DNA from: an uncultured Thomasclavelia sp.
GTDB taxonomy: Bacteria; Bacillota_I; Bacilli_A; Erysipelotrichales; Coprobacillaceae
Length of the DNA: 32,983 nucleotides
NCBI RefSeq assembly: GCF_944324745.1
Contig: NZ_CALUXO010000019.1
Coordinates: forward strand, 1 to 32,983
Direction of reading: 5' to 3'
Position numbers and translations under genes: made by a program. Below are positions 24,143-31,511 of this stretch, one piece after another. Position 1 is the first letter of the stretch. Each line of letters opens with the position of its first letter. The notes below the pieces were generated by a model that was not told the DNA's origin, did not search any database, and saw only the letters and a program-made list of their open reading frames with translations.

Positions 24143-24208
24143 AAATAAGAATTATTAGTAATATATTATAGATATTTTAATATTTTTTTGTTATTAATAA
24201 TTCTTATT
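24143..24208. repeat. Long AT-rich inverted repeat
   Basis: Arms at 24144-24161 and 24191-24208 (core AATAAGAATTATTA / TAATAATTCTTATT), 17 of 18 positions paired with one wobble, around a 29-base loop. It is upstream of the GH16 promoter. No T-run makes it a clear terminator; role unknown. The rest of 24106-24287 is AT-rich with nothing further that I can support. Confidence 0.6.
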
Positions 24209-24287
24209 ATAAATTTTATGTAATTATTTTTATTATTATATTTTAGTAAATATTTAGTATAATTTAGTGATAACTTTATGACAAATA

Positions 24288-24314
24288 AAAATAGATTGCA
24301 AAACAATCTATTTT
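24288..24314 (-). terminator. Terminator of the tcdA operon
   Basis: AAAATAGATTG (24288-24298) / CAATCTATTTT (24304-24314), loop CAAAA. It overlaps the esterase stop codon, with TTTTATTTG following on the minus strand. Confidence 0.75.
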
Positions 24315-25048
24315 GATAAAAATTCTAATGATAATTTTTGTACTTTTTTTATTTGTTCAATAGTATCAAAATTATGATTCCCATTTTCAATCGAAACAAA
24401 ATTTAATTGATCAGAAAATTTAGGAACATATAATTTAGATATTTCATATGGCACAGTAGTATCAGCAGTTCCATGAATAACTAATAAATCATTTTTGAAA
24501 ATATCAAGATTTTCATAAAAATCACGTACCAAAAGATCATCAACAAATTCCTGCGATATTTCATAACCACCATGATCATACAAACCATCTTTGTTTGCTT
24601 CTACTTTCCCTGTTAAATAATCTAAAGCAGCCGGTAAATTAAACGCTGGAGCCCAAAGCACCATTTTTTTGATATCATCGGGATGTACTTTAGCTAATTC
24701 ACTAGCAATAGCACCACCCATCGAATGACCTAGCAAATACACTTCAGTACAATTTTTATCATCTAAAGCTTTCTGTAAAACAAGCTCGGCACATTCTAAC
24801 TCATCTTTAAATGTCATGTCTTTAAAATCCAAATCACTTTCACCACTACCTAAAAAATCAAATCTCATAGTAGCAATTCCTTTTTCTTCTAACATCCTTG
24901 ATAGTTGAACATATGAAAATTTAGTTCCGGTTTTTTGTCCGGTAAATCCATGAAAGATAATACAAATTGGATACTTATCATTTTGAGGCTGATGAAAGAA
25001 ACCACGCATTACTCCTTTAGGAGTTTTAAGTTCTAAATATTGTTGCAT
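24308..25048 (-). CDS. Alpha/beta hydrolase, cinnamoyl/feruloyl-esterase-like
   Basis: Cytoplasmic serine hydrolase of 246 residues. Oxyanion loop HGFTGQKTG (about 33-41), nucleophile elbow GHSMGG (Ser109), acid Asp196 (HGTADTTVP) and His225 (NGNHNF) complete the triad. The N-terminal pattern (MRFDFLGSGESD) and overall size resemble the lactobacillus feruloyl-esterase group, which has a lid domain in the middle (about 130-180). Aromatic ester hydrolysis is a guess; other short-chain esters are possible. The start overlaps the stop of the upstream 80-residue gene by one base (TAATG), so translation is coupled. Last gene of the operon. Confidence 0.85.
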   Translation of the reverse strand: MQQYLELKTPKGVMRGFFHQPQNDKYPICIIFHGFTGQKTGTKFSYVQLSRMLEEKGIATMRFDFLGSGESDLDFKDMTFKDELECAELVLQKALDDKNCTEVYLLGHSMGGAIASELAKVHPDDIKKMVLWAPAFNLPAALDYLTGKVEANKDGLYDHGGYEISQEFVDDLLVRDFYENLDIFKNDLLVIHGTADTTVPYEISKLYVPKFSDQLNFVSIENGNHNFDTIEQIKKVQKLSLEFLSK

Positions 25049-25290
25049 TAATAAATACCGTGCGCTAGCTTAAAGCGATGAATTCCTCTATTATCAATAT
25101 ATTGTTGGGTAATAAAGCGAATATTTTCTTCATCATAATCGCCACCGATTTGTAGGCAAGTATCCATAATTTCACTAGTTAAAGTTAACCAAATTTCATC
25201 ACTAAATTCTTCTGTAGTAATCATTTCTTTGACTATTTTTAAACAGTCATCAATATAATCAGATTTATCTATTTCTACAATTCCTTCCAT
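25048..25290 (-). CDS. Small acidic protein of unknown function
   Basis: 80 residues, clearly acidic (many Asp/Glu), no signal or membrane segment. Predicted mainly helical: YIDDCLKIVKEMITTEEFSD, then WLTLTSEIMDTCLQIGG, then DEENIRFITQQYIDNRG. Excellent ribosome binding site (AAGGAGG). It starts two bases after the tcdA stop and ends on the esterase start (TAATG), so it is part of a tight three-gene operon. I do not recognise the family and assign no function. Confidence 0.75.
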   Translation of the reverse strand: MEGIVEIDKSDYIDDCLKIVKEMITTEEFSDEIWLTLTSEIMDTCLQIGGDYDEENIRFITQQYIDNRGIHRFKLAHGIY

Positions 25291-25292
25291 TT

Positions 25293-25976
25293 CTATTCCT
25301 CCTTAACTAATTCATTCATTACATAACCAGCAATCATCAATCCCGCTACTGAAGGAACATAGCTCATACTACCAGGAGTATTTCCTTCTACCTTTCTAGG
25401 CTGTTCTGTCGAAAATAAAACTGGACACTTTTTTATTTGTCGTTTTTTTAGTTCCCGACGCATTACCCGTGCCAAGGGACAAACGCTAGTTTTATAAATA
25501 TCATCAATTCTAAAACTTGTTGGATCCAGCTTATTACCAGTACCCATTGATGAAATTATCTTAATATTTAATTTTTGGCAATTTTCAATTAAAGCAATTT
25601 TAGCTTTAACAGTATCAATGGCATCAACAACAAAATCACAATCTTCAAACATAAATTCATCACCTTGTTCAGGTAAATAAAACTGTTGATAACTTTGAAT
25701 CTTTAAATTAGGGTTGATATCCAGACATCGTTGTCTGGCAATTTCCACCTTAGGCTGACCAATTGTTGAATGAAGAGCATATAGTTGTCGATTGATATTA
25801 GTAACATCAACACAGTCATGATCAATTAGTACCAGTGAGCCAACACCACCACGCGATAATGCCTCGACTACATAACTGCCAACTCCACCCAAGCCAAAAA
25901 CAGCAACTTTTTTTCTTTGTAATTTTTCAACCCATTGACTACCAACCATTCGATCAATACGTGCAAACTGTTCCAT
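25293..25976 (-). CDS. tcdA: tRNA threonylcarbamoyladenosine dehydratase (TcdA/CsdL)
   Basis: E1-like ThiF/MoeB-superfamily enzyme of 227 residues. It uses ATP to convert t6A at position 37 of ANN-decoding tRNAs to the cyclic ct6A form. N-terminal FARIDRMVGSQWVEKLQ, nucleotide-binding GLGGVGSYVVEAL (about 29-41), DHDCVDVTNINRQ (about 52-64), and VVDAIDTVKAK are typical of TcdA rather than ThiF. The catalytic-Cys region is SVCPLARVMRRELKK. Ribosome binding site GAGGTG. First gene of the operon; the divergent neighbour is a small Xre regulator. Confidence 0.9.
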   Translation of the reverse strand: MEQFARIDRMVGSQWVEKLQRKKVAVFGLGGVGSYVVEALSRGGVGSLVLIDHDCVDVTNINRQLYALHSTIGQPKVEIARQRCLDINPNLKIQSYQQFYLPEQGDEFMFEDCDFVVDAIDTVKAKIALIENCQKLNIKIISSMGTGNKLDPTSFRIDDIYKTSVCPLARVMRRELKKRQIKKCPVLFSTEQPRKVEGNTPGSMSYVPSVAGLMIAGYVMNELVKEE

Positions 25977-26043
25977 AAGTCACCTCGTGTTTATTATAAA
26001 CTAATTGAAAAATATTATAAAGCAATAGCATTAATTTTTTTAT

Positions 26044-26058
26044 AGTCCAATTTGGTCT
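26044..26058. promoter_or_regulatory. Possible operator between tcdA and the Xre gene
   Basis: AG-T-CCAA-T-TTGG-T-CT, a 15-base near-palindrome in the divergent promoter region. A TATAAT for the Xre gene lies downstream. Could be the Xre binding site. Confidence 0.35.
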
Positions 26059-26112
26059 AAAATCAAAATGTGAACTAAAGTACCTCTATAATAAAATCAG
26101 GTGGTGATTTTT

Positions 26113-26349
26113 ATGAGATACAAACGAATCCGTGATCTACGGGAAGATCGAGATATGACACAAAAACAAGTAGCTGATTACTTAAATGTATCTCAAAAAT
26201 CATACTCTCGATATGAACGAGGTGAGAGAACTATCGATCCCGAAATTCTTTCTAAACTAGCGACCCTTCATGAAACCACCGTTGATTATTTAATCGAAAG
26301 AACTAATGATAAGACTGATTATACCAAAAAAAGAACAAATAATCGCTAA
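26113..26349 (+). CDS. Xre-family helix-turn-helix regulator
   Basis: 78-residue DNA-binding protein, almost entirely a Cro/CI-type helix-turn-helix (RIRDLREDRDMTQKQVADYL, then SQKSYSRYERGERTI). A short basic Lys/Thr-rich tail follows. The frame begins at a GTG within AGGTGGTG at 26101; the ATG at 26113 has correct spacing. Related solitary small regulators (YozG/SinR-like) are common in Firmicutes. It is divergent from tcdA and ends at a bidirectional terminator. No phage genes adjoin, so it is probably a chromosomal regulator with unknown targets. Confidence 0.88.
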   Translation: MRYKRIRDLREDRDMTQKQVADYLNVSQKSYSRYERGERTIDPEILSKLATLHETTVDYLIERTNDKTDYTKKRTNNR

Positions 26350-26357
26350 TATAAATA

Positions 26358-26383
26358 AAACGTTTGGAGTTTTCCAAACGTTT
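26358..26383. terminator. Bidirectional terminator between Xre gene and thrB
   Basis: AAACGTTTGGA (26358-26368) / TCCAAACGTTT (26373-26383), 4-base loop, with A-rich and T-rich flanks. Confidence 0.85.
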
Positions 26384-27275
26384 ATTCATAATCTGCTGTA
26401 TAACCGCGACCATCTAACTCTAATTTTACTACCTGCCATTCTTTAATCAAATCACCTAATTCTTCTTTGATTCGAACAACACCCATTTTGTCTTCTTCTC
26501 TAATCAATGCCATTATTGTTGGTCCCGCACCAGATAAATAAGCTCCTAATACCTGTTCATCTTGATCCAAAACCGCCATAATTTCATCATATCCCTTGAT
26601 CAAACCTCCACGATAAGGCTGATGTAACCGATCTTTAAAACCTAATTTTAGCCCATCATCATAACCATTGATCAGTGAGGCAACCATCAAAGCTAAATGC
26701 GAAACATTGGTAATCGCATCACTTCGTGGTAAGTCTTGTGGTAAAACTGAACGAGATTGTTCTGTAGAAAGAGTAAATGGTGGAATTAAAGCTACAAATC
26801 GATATTTATGTTTAACCGGTATATTTAAAGTTAAAACATTTTCTTCTTCCATAACCGAAACAGTTAGACCTCCGAAAATTGCCGGAGCAACATTGTCTGG
26901 ATGCCCTTCGATCGATGTTGCCAACTCAAGAATTTCTTGACGATCTTCAGCTTTATCTTTAAAAGCAAAAGCACCAACAATTCCAGCAACGATACAAGTA
27001 GAACTACTTCCTAATCCTCTTGTATATGGAACATCACCAGAACATTCAATTTTTACACCACTATATTGTAATCCACAAGCTGTAGCCGCCTGTTTAAACG
27101 CCTGGTATGTCAAATTATTTTCATTACAAAATTGCTGTGGACAGCCAGTAATTACTAGGCCATTTTCAATCAATTCAAATGTAAATGTATTGTACATTGT
27201 TAAAGCTACCCCAGCAACGTCAAACCCCGGTCCTAGATTAGCACTAGTTGCAGGTACTTTTACCTTTACTTGCAT
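26382..27275 (-). CDS. thrB: Homoserine kinase
   Basis: GHMP-family kinase of 297 residues that phosphorylates L-homoserine to O-phosphohomoserine, the substrate of ThrC. N-terminal VPATSANLGPGFDVAGVAL and the ATP-binding glycine/serine loop YTRGLGSSSTCIVAGI (about 86-101) are diagnostic. The C-terminal LSGAGPTIMAL motif is present. GGGAGG precedes the ATG; the gap from thrC is 12 bases, so it is the second gene of thrC-thrB. Full length and undamaged. Confidence 0.96.
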   Translation of the reverse strand: MQVKVKVPATSANLGPGFDVAGVALTMYNTFTFELIENGLVITGCPQQFCNENNLTYQAFKQAATACGLQYSGVKIECSGDVPYTRGLGSSSTCIVAGIVGAFAFKDKAEDRQEILELATSIEGHPDNVAPAIFGGLTVSVMEEENVLTLNIPVKHKYRFVALIPPFTLSTEQSRSVLPQDLPRSDAITNVSHLALMVASLINGYDDGLKLGFKDRLHQPYRGGLIKGYDEIMAVLDQDEQVLGAYLSGAGPTIMALIREEDKMGVVRIKEELGDLIKEWQVVKLELDGRGYTADYE

Positions 27276-27287
27276 AATTGCCTCCCT

Positions 27288-28769
27288 TTAGATAGATTCA
27301 ATTTCTCCTTTGATAAAATCAATTATTTCGCTTTTATCAATTGCCTGTTTATGTAGTACTTTACGATCCTTAATTCCTTGTAATGGTTTAGGAACAGGTA
27401 CCCCAGTCTTTTGATTTAATTTATCAATTGCTTCATATACATCTAATTGTTCACCATAAATAGCTTGATATACTGATTCAGGGAATTTATATGGTGAAGC
27501 TGTTGCCAATAAAACCGTTTTTGTATCATCATTACTTTCTTGTTGATAACGTTTCAAAACCCCATACCCTACTGCTGTATGAGTATCTAATAGATAACCT
27601 GTTGTTTGATAACATTCTTTAATTGTCGCTAAAACTTCTTCTTCGTTTAAACATCCGGCTTTAAATTGTTCTTTAATTTTAGCAAATGTTTCATCATCAA
27701 CTTCATAGACACCATCTTGATTTAATTTATCCATATAACTACGTACTTTATCACCATCATTAGTCATAAACCATACTAATCTTTCTAAGTTACTAGAAAC
27801 TAAAATATCCATTGCTGGTGCATTAGTTTTATAAAACTCACGATTAGCATCGTATTTTCCCGTTGTGAAGAAATCAGTTAAAATATTATTTTTATTTGAA
27901 GCACAAATAAACTTATTAATTGGTAACCCCATTTGTTTAGCAAAATATCCAGCTAAACAATTACCAAAGTTACCACTAGGAACGCAGAAATTGATTTTAT
28001 CTCCTAATTCAATTTCATTATTACGAACTAATTCAAAATAACTATGGAAATAATATACAATTTGTGGAATTAATCGTCCAACATTAATTGAATTGGCTGA
28101 TGATAAAAAGACATTGTGTTTATCACTAGCTTCTTTTAATTCTTTAGATGCAAAAGCCTTCTTAACCGCTGTTTGGGCATCATCAAAATTACCATGAATT
28201 CCAACCACTTTAACATTATCACCAGTTTGACTAACCATTTGTTGCTGTTGAATTGCTGAAACACCATCTAATGGGTAGAAAACTTTAATACTGGTTCCCG
28301 GCACATCTTTAAATCCTTCTAAAGCGGCTTTACCAGTATCCCCACTAGTTGCTGCCAAAATCATTACCTCACGTTGTTCATTTAATTGTTTTAATGATAA
28401 AGTCATTAAGTAAGGTAATAAAGATAATGCCATATCTTTAAAGGCCGCAGTCTGTCCATGGAAAAGCTCTGCTACAAAAACATCTCCAGCTTTTTTGACT
28501 GGCACTACTTCTTTAGGAAATAATCCTTTTCCATAGGCATTTAAACAGGCATCATGGATTAAACCTTTACCATCTTCTGGTACAAACGTGCTTAAAACTT
28601 CAGTTGCTAAATCAACATAATCAAGTTTCATCAACGCTTCAAGATCCATTTTTGTAAAATCAAAATCAGGCACTAATAACCCACCATCATCGCCGATTCC
28701 TTGGACAATTGCCTGATAAAAATTAATTGCTTTTTGTTGGTTTCGAGTACTAATATATTCTTTTACCAT
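27288..28769 (-). CDS. thrC: Threonine synthase
   Basis: PLP enzyme of 493 residues that converts O-phosphohomoserine to threonine. The family N-terminus (STRNQQKAINFYQAIVQGIG, then DDGGLLVP) and the lysine that binds PLP (ELFHGQTAAFKDMAL, Lys111) are visible, as is the PLP-phosphate-binding region AATSGDTGKAA. This long form is the fungal/E. coli-like class I type. The frame opens at a GTG (28772). The next codon, ATG at 28769, seven bases after AGGGGG, is preferred. First gene of thrC-thrB, with the promoter overlapping an ATTGTATACAAT palindrome. Confidence 0.96.
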   Translation of the reverse strand: MVKEYISTRNQQKAINFYQAIVQGIGDDGGLLVPDFDFTKMDLEALMKLDYVDLATEVLSTFVPEDGKGLIHDACLNAYGKGLFPKEVVPVKKAGDVFVAELFHGQTAAFKDMALSLLPYLMTLSLKQLNEQREVMILAATSGDTGKAALEGFKDVPGTSIKVFYPLDGVSAIQQQQMVSQTGDNVKVVGIHGNFDDAQTAVKKAFASKELKEASDKHNVFLSSANSINVGRLIPQIVYYFHSYFELVRNNEIELGDKINFCVPSGNFGNCLAGYFAKQMGLPINKFICASNKNNILTDFFTTGKYDANREFYKTNAPAMDILVSSNLERLVWFMTNDGDKVRSYMDKLNQDGVYEVDDETFAKIKEQFKAGCLNEEEVLATIKECYQTTGYLLDTHTAVGYGVLKRYQQESNDDTKTVLLATASPYKFPESVYQAIYGEQLDVYEAIDKLNQKTGVPVPKPLQGIKDRKVLHKQAIDKSEIIDFIKGEIESI

Positions 28770-28796
28770 CACTAAACCCCCTGTATGATTTTAATT

Positions 28797-28808
28797 ATTG
28801 TATACAAT
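28797..28808. promoter_or_regulatory. ATTGTATACAAT operator 1 (thrC side)
   Basis: Perfect 12-bp palindrome of GntR-like type (GT-AT-AC core). It contains the thrC -10 box (TACAAT on the minus strand). Identical to the site at 28897-28908, exactly 100 bases away. Confidence 0.75.
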
Positions 28809-28825
28809 TTATTTATATAAGTCAA
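28799..28825 (-). promoter_or_regulatory. thrC-thrB promoter
   Basis: Minus-strand TTGACT (28820-28825), then a -10 read as TATACA at 15 bases or TACAAT at 17 bases, both within the operator palindrome. Confidence 0.6.
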
Positions 28826-28890
28826 TACATTGTTTATTATAGCACAACTGATAAAATTACTTTGATTATTTCAATTATTATTGTTAATCG

Positions 28891-28919
28891 TTGACTATTG
28901 TATACAATCGTGGTAATAT
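28891..28919 (+). promoter_or_regulatory. hom-lysC-asd promoter
   Basis: TTGACT (28891-28896), 17 bases, TAATAT (28914-28919). The spacer contains operator 2, so a bound repressor would block polymerase. Confidence 0.65.
28897..28908. promoter_or_regulatory. ATTGTATACAAT operator 2 (hom side)
   Basis: Second exact copy of the 12-bp palindrome, lying between the -35 and -10 of the hom promoter. Confidence 0.75.
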
Positions 28920-28951
28920 GTCATAAATTAGAAAAAATGGAGGATTATATT

Positions 28952-29020
28952 ATGTTATTAATGGGCATGAATTCGATGATGATTATTATAACCAGTTTAA
29001 TCATGCCTATGAATAAATAA
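28952..29020 (+). CDS. Methionine-rich leader peptide of hom-lysC-asd
   Basis: 22-codon reading frame with an excellent ribosome binding site (GGAGG at 28939-28943, eight bases before the ATG). Seven of its 22 residues are Met (positions 1, 4, 6, 9, 10, 18, 20) and four are Ile, three of them consecutive (11-13); there is a single Thr. It lies between the promoter and a terminator at 29053-29080. Its coding sequence contains GGCATGA (28964-28970) that can pair with TCATGCC (29001-29007). This is the layout of a ribosome-mediated attenuator. Stalling at Met codons when methionyl-tRNA is scarce should free strand 2 and prevent termination. Confidence 0.75.
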   Translation: MLLMGMNSMMIIITSLIMPMNK

Positions 29021-29055
29021 TTGGTTCTGCTTTTTATTATTTGGAATGTTAGGGC
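29005..29055 (+). promoter_or_regulatory. Candidate antiterminator of the hom leader
   Basis: AAATAAT (29015-29021) pairs with ATTATTT (29036-29042), and GCCT (29005-29008) can pair weakly with GGGC (29052-29055). This would use the 5' side of the terminator stem. It competes with both the 28964/29001 hairpin and the terminator. Confidence 0.45.
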
Positions 29056-29080
29056 CTTTGTTTAAAGGCCGATTTTTTAT
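29052..29080 (+). terminator. Attenuator terminator before hom
   Basis: GGCCTTT (29053-29059) / AAAGGCC (29064-29070), loop GTTT, then GATTTTTTAT. It is a strong intrinsic terminator upstream of the hom start, after the leader peptide. Confidence 0.85.
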
Positions 29081-29095
29081 ATAAGGGGGAATAAG

Positions 29096-30250
29096 ATGAA
29101 AATCGGAGTTGTCGGACTAGGAACTGTTGGTTACGGAGTTGTAGAAATTTTGACCAATGAAAAAAACAGATTAGAAAAGGCCATCAATGAAGAAATAGTT
29201 ATTAAATATGGTTGTGGTTTAGAAGAAGTTGATTTGCCTGATGGAATTATTTATACTAAAGATTTTAATGATGTAATTAATGATAAAGAAATTGATGTTG
29301 TTGTTGAACTTGTCGGTGGTTTAACAGTAGCTAAACAAATTATCTTAGGAGCTATTAATAATGGTAAGCATGTGGTAACTGCTAACAAAGCTTTATTGGC
29401 TCATGATGGAAAAGAAATCTTTTTAGCCGCTAAAAAGAATCGAGTTCATATTTTTTATGAAGCCAGTGTTGGTGGTGGTATTCCGGTTTTAGTTGGACAA
29501 AAAGAAAGTTTAATTGCCAATAATACTAAAGAGATTATTGGAATCTTAAATGGAACTACTAACTTCATTTTAACTTTAATGGAAAATGAAAATCTAGATT
29601 TTAACGAAGCTTTAACGATTGCTGATGGTCTTGGATATGTTGAAGCTAATCCAGCCTTAGACTTGGATGGAATTGATGCGGCTCATAAAATTTGTATTTT
29701 GGCGCAAAATGGATTTAAAAAATACATTGATTTTGATAAAATCTCTGTTAGCGGTATTCGTAATGTTACAAAAGTTGATATGGATTATGCCAAAAAGCTC
29801 GGATATCGTTTTAAACTGATTGCTCAAGCAAAAGAAGTTAATAACGGAATTGGAATTGATGTTGCAGCAACCTTAGTTAATAAAAAAGAACTAGTCGCTA
29901 GCGTTATGGATGCATATAATGTAATAGAAATTGATAACGACTATGTTGAAAATGTTATTTTTTATGGAAAAGGAGCTGGACGTTATGTAACTGCTTCAGC
30001 TGTAGTAAGTGATATTATCAAAACAGTACAAAAAGAATATTGGGATCACGATTATGAAGATTGTCCTAACATTTACCCAATCACTAAATCAAAATATTAT
30101 TTACGCACTGATCGACCTATTGATGTTGATTATGAATTGTATTTCACTGAAAAACAAGACCATATTTACATCACTCACGAAATTGAACTTGCTAACTTAA
30201 CAACTAGTCTTGGCAATCTTGAATATACAATTTTTAAAGTGAGGGGATAA
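29096..30250 (+). CDS. hom: Homoserine dehydrogenase (short form)
   Basis: NAD(P)H-dependent reduction of aspartate semialdehyde to homoserine, 384 residues. The Rossmann glycine motif GVVGLGTVGYGVV is at the start; VTANKALLA, GILNGTTNFIL and the catalytic region GLGYVEANPALDLDGIDAAHK follow. It is shorter than the usual 420-440 residues, and the C-terminal part does not look like a normal ACT domain, so feedback by threonine may be weak or different. Ribosome binding site AAGGGGG. First structural gene of hom-lysC-asd, behind the leader peptide and attenuator. Confidence 0.95.
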   Translation: MKIGVVGLGTVGYGVVEILTNEKNRLEKAINEEIVIKYGCGLEEVDLPDGIIYTKDFNDVINDKEIDVVVELVGGLTVAKQIILGAINNGKHVVTANKALLAHDGKEIFLAAKKNRVHIFYEASVGGGIPVLVGQKESLIANNTKEIIGILNGTTNFILTLMENENLDFNEALTIADGLGYVEANPALDLDGIDAAHKICILAQNGFKKYIDFDKISVSGIRNVTKVDMDYAKKLGYRFKLIAQAKEVNNGIGIDVAATLVNKKELVASVMDAYNVIEIDNDYVENVIFYGKGAGRYVTASAVVSDIIKTVQKEYWDHDYEDCPNIYPITKSKYYLRTDRPIDVDYELYFTEKQDHIYITHEIELANLTTSLGNLEYTIFKVRG

Positions 30251-30251
30251 A

Positions 30252-31511
30252 ATGAATATTATTGTCCAAAAATTTGGCGGAACATCAACTCGCTCAAGAG
30301 AAACACGCTCTTTGATGTATAACAACATCATTCGAGAAATCAATAATGGTAATAAAGTTGTTGCCGTTGTTTCAGCCATGGGACGTTATGACGATCCTTA
30401 TGCTACAGATACTTTATTATCAATTGTTAATACTAAACAGTTAACTGATGAAGAGATTGACCGCCTAACAAGTATTGGAGAAACTATTTCAACTTTAGTT
30501 TGTAAAAGTGAAATGGCTAGTCTAGGATATCGTAGCGCCACGACTACCAATGACGAACTGGGAATCGTAACGGATTCAACTTTCAAAAACGCTACTATTA
30601 ATCATGTTGAGGGTAAAGAAATCATTAAAAAACTAGAATACGCTGATGTCGTCTTCTGTCCTGGATTCCAAGGACATTCTGTCCATGGTAAAATTACCAC
30701 ACTGGGACGCGGTGGCAGTGATTTATCAGCAGTTGCTATCGGAGTAGCTGTTGATGCCAGTGAAGTTGAAATATATAGCGATGTTAACGGTATCTATACT
30801 GCTGATCCTAGAATAGTACCAGATGCTATTAAGCTAGATTACATCAGTTACGCTGAAATGTTGGAATTATCTAAAAATGGTGCTAAAGTATTAAATCATC
30901 GTTGTGTCCAATTAGCTGCTAGTCACAACATTGCTATTCACGCCCGGTCTTCATTTGAAGATAGTAAAGGGACATATGTTATAGGAGATGATCGTATTAT
31001 GAAAGAAAATATTAATCAATTAATTATCTCAGGCATTACCGGTTCTCAAAACGAAGCCCGAATCACCTTAGTAAAGGTCGATGCCACTAATAACAGCGCC
31101 GGAAATTTATTTAAAAAAATTTCTGATGTCGGTGTAAATGTTAATGTTTTTAATCAGGCTTTAGTCGGTGGTGGTCGCATGGATATATCTTTAATTATAA
31201 GTGATAAAGATGTTCCCGCGGTTATTGAAGTTCTCAATGATCTTAAACCACAATTAAACGCTGAAAGAACAATTGTTCGTGGTAATATCGGTAAGGTATC
31301 GGTTATAGGAGTTGGAATTAAAAACAACCGTGGTATGTTCCAAAAAGCTTATAACACTTTAATGGAAAATGAAATCAATGTCGAAATGACCTCTTGTTCA
31401 GAAATAAATATTTCATGTTATATCGATCGCGATGACGTTAAAAGAGCTCAAGTCTTATTACATGAAGCATTTTTAGGAAAGAAAGGAAGTAAAATAAATG
31501 AAAAAATATAA
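30252..31511 (+). CDS. lysC: Aspartokinase (DapG-like)
   Basis: Phosphorylates aspartate, the first step of the aspartate-family pathway; 419 residues. The kinase motif KFGGTS is at residues 7-12. VVSAMGRYDDPYATDTLL closely resembles B. subtilis aspartokinase I (DapG), and GFQGH and TLGRGGSDLSAVAIG follow. Two C-terminal ACT domains (about 265-410) include KVSVIGVGIKNNRGM. The start is one base after the hom stop (AGGGGATAAAATG), with the ribosome binding site inside the end of hom. It could be called dapG; the inhibitor (diaminopimelate, lysine or threonine) cannot be told. Confidence 0.94.
   Translation: MNIIVQKFGGTSTRSRETRSLMYNNIIREINNGNKVVAVVSAMGRYDDPYATDTLLSIVNTKQLTDEEIDRLTSIGETISTLVCKSEMASLGYRSATTTNDELGIVTDSTFKNATINHVEGKEIIKKLEYADVVFCPGFQGHSVHGKITTLGRGGSDLSAVAIGVAVDASEVEIYSDVNGIYTADPRIVPDAIKLDYISYAEMLELSKNGAKVLNHRCVQLAASHNIAIHARSSFEDSKGTYVIGDDRIMKENINQLIISGITGSQNEARITLVKVDATNNSAGNLFKKISDVGVNVNVFNQALVGGGRMDISLIISDKDVPAVIEVLNDLKPQLNAERTIVRGNIGKVSVIGVGIKNNRGMFQKAYNTLMENEINVEMTSCSEINISCYIDRDDVKRAQVLLHEAFLGKKGSKINEKI

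Noticed and set aside
28770-29095. T-box or SAM riboswitch ahead of hom
   Set aside because: No T-box sequence or SAM-riboswitch core can be seen; the leader peptide plus terminator explains the region better.
30009-30200. Plus-strand open frame inside hom
   Set aside because: Out-of-frame overlap with conserved hom codons; no initiation signals.
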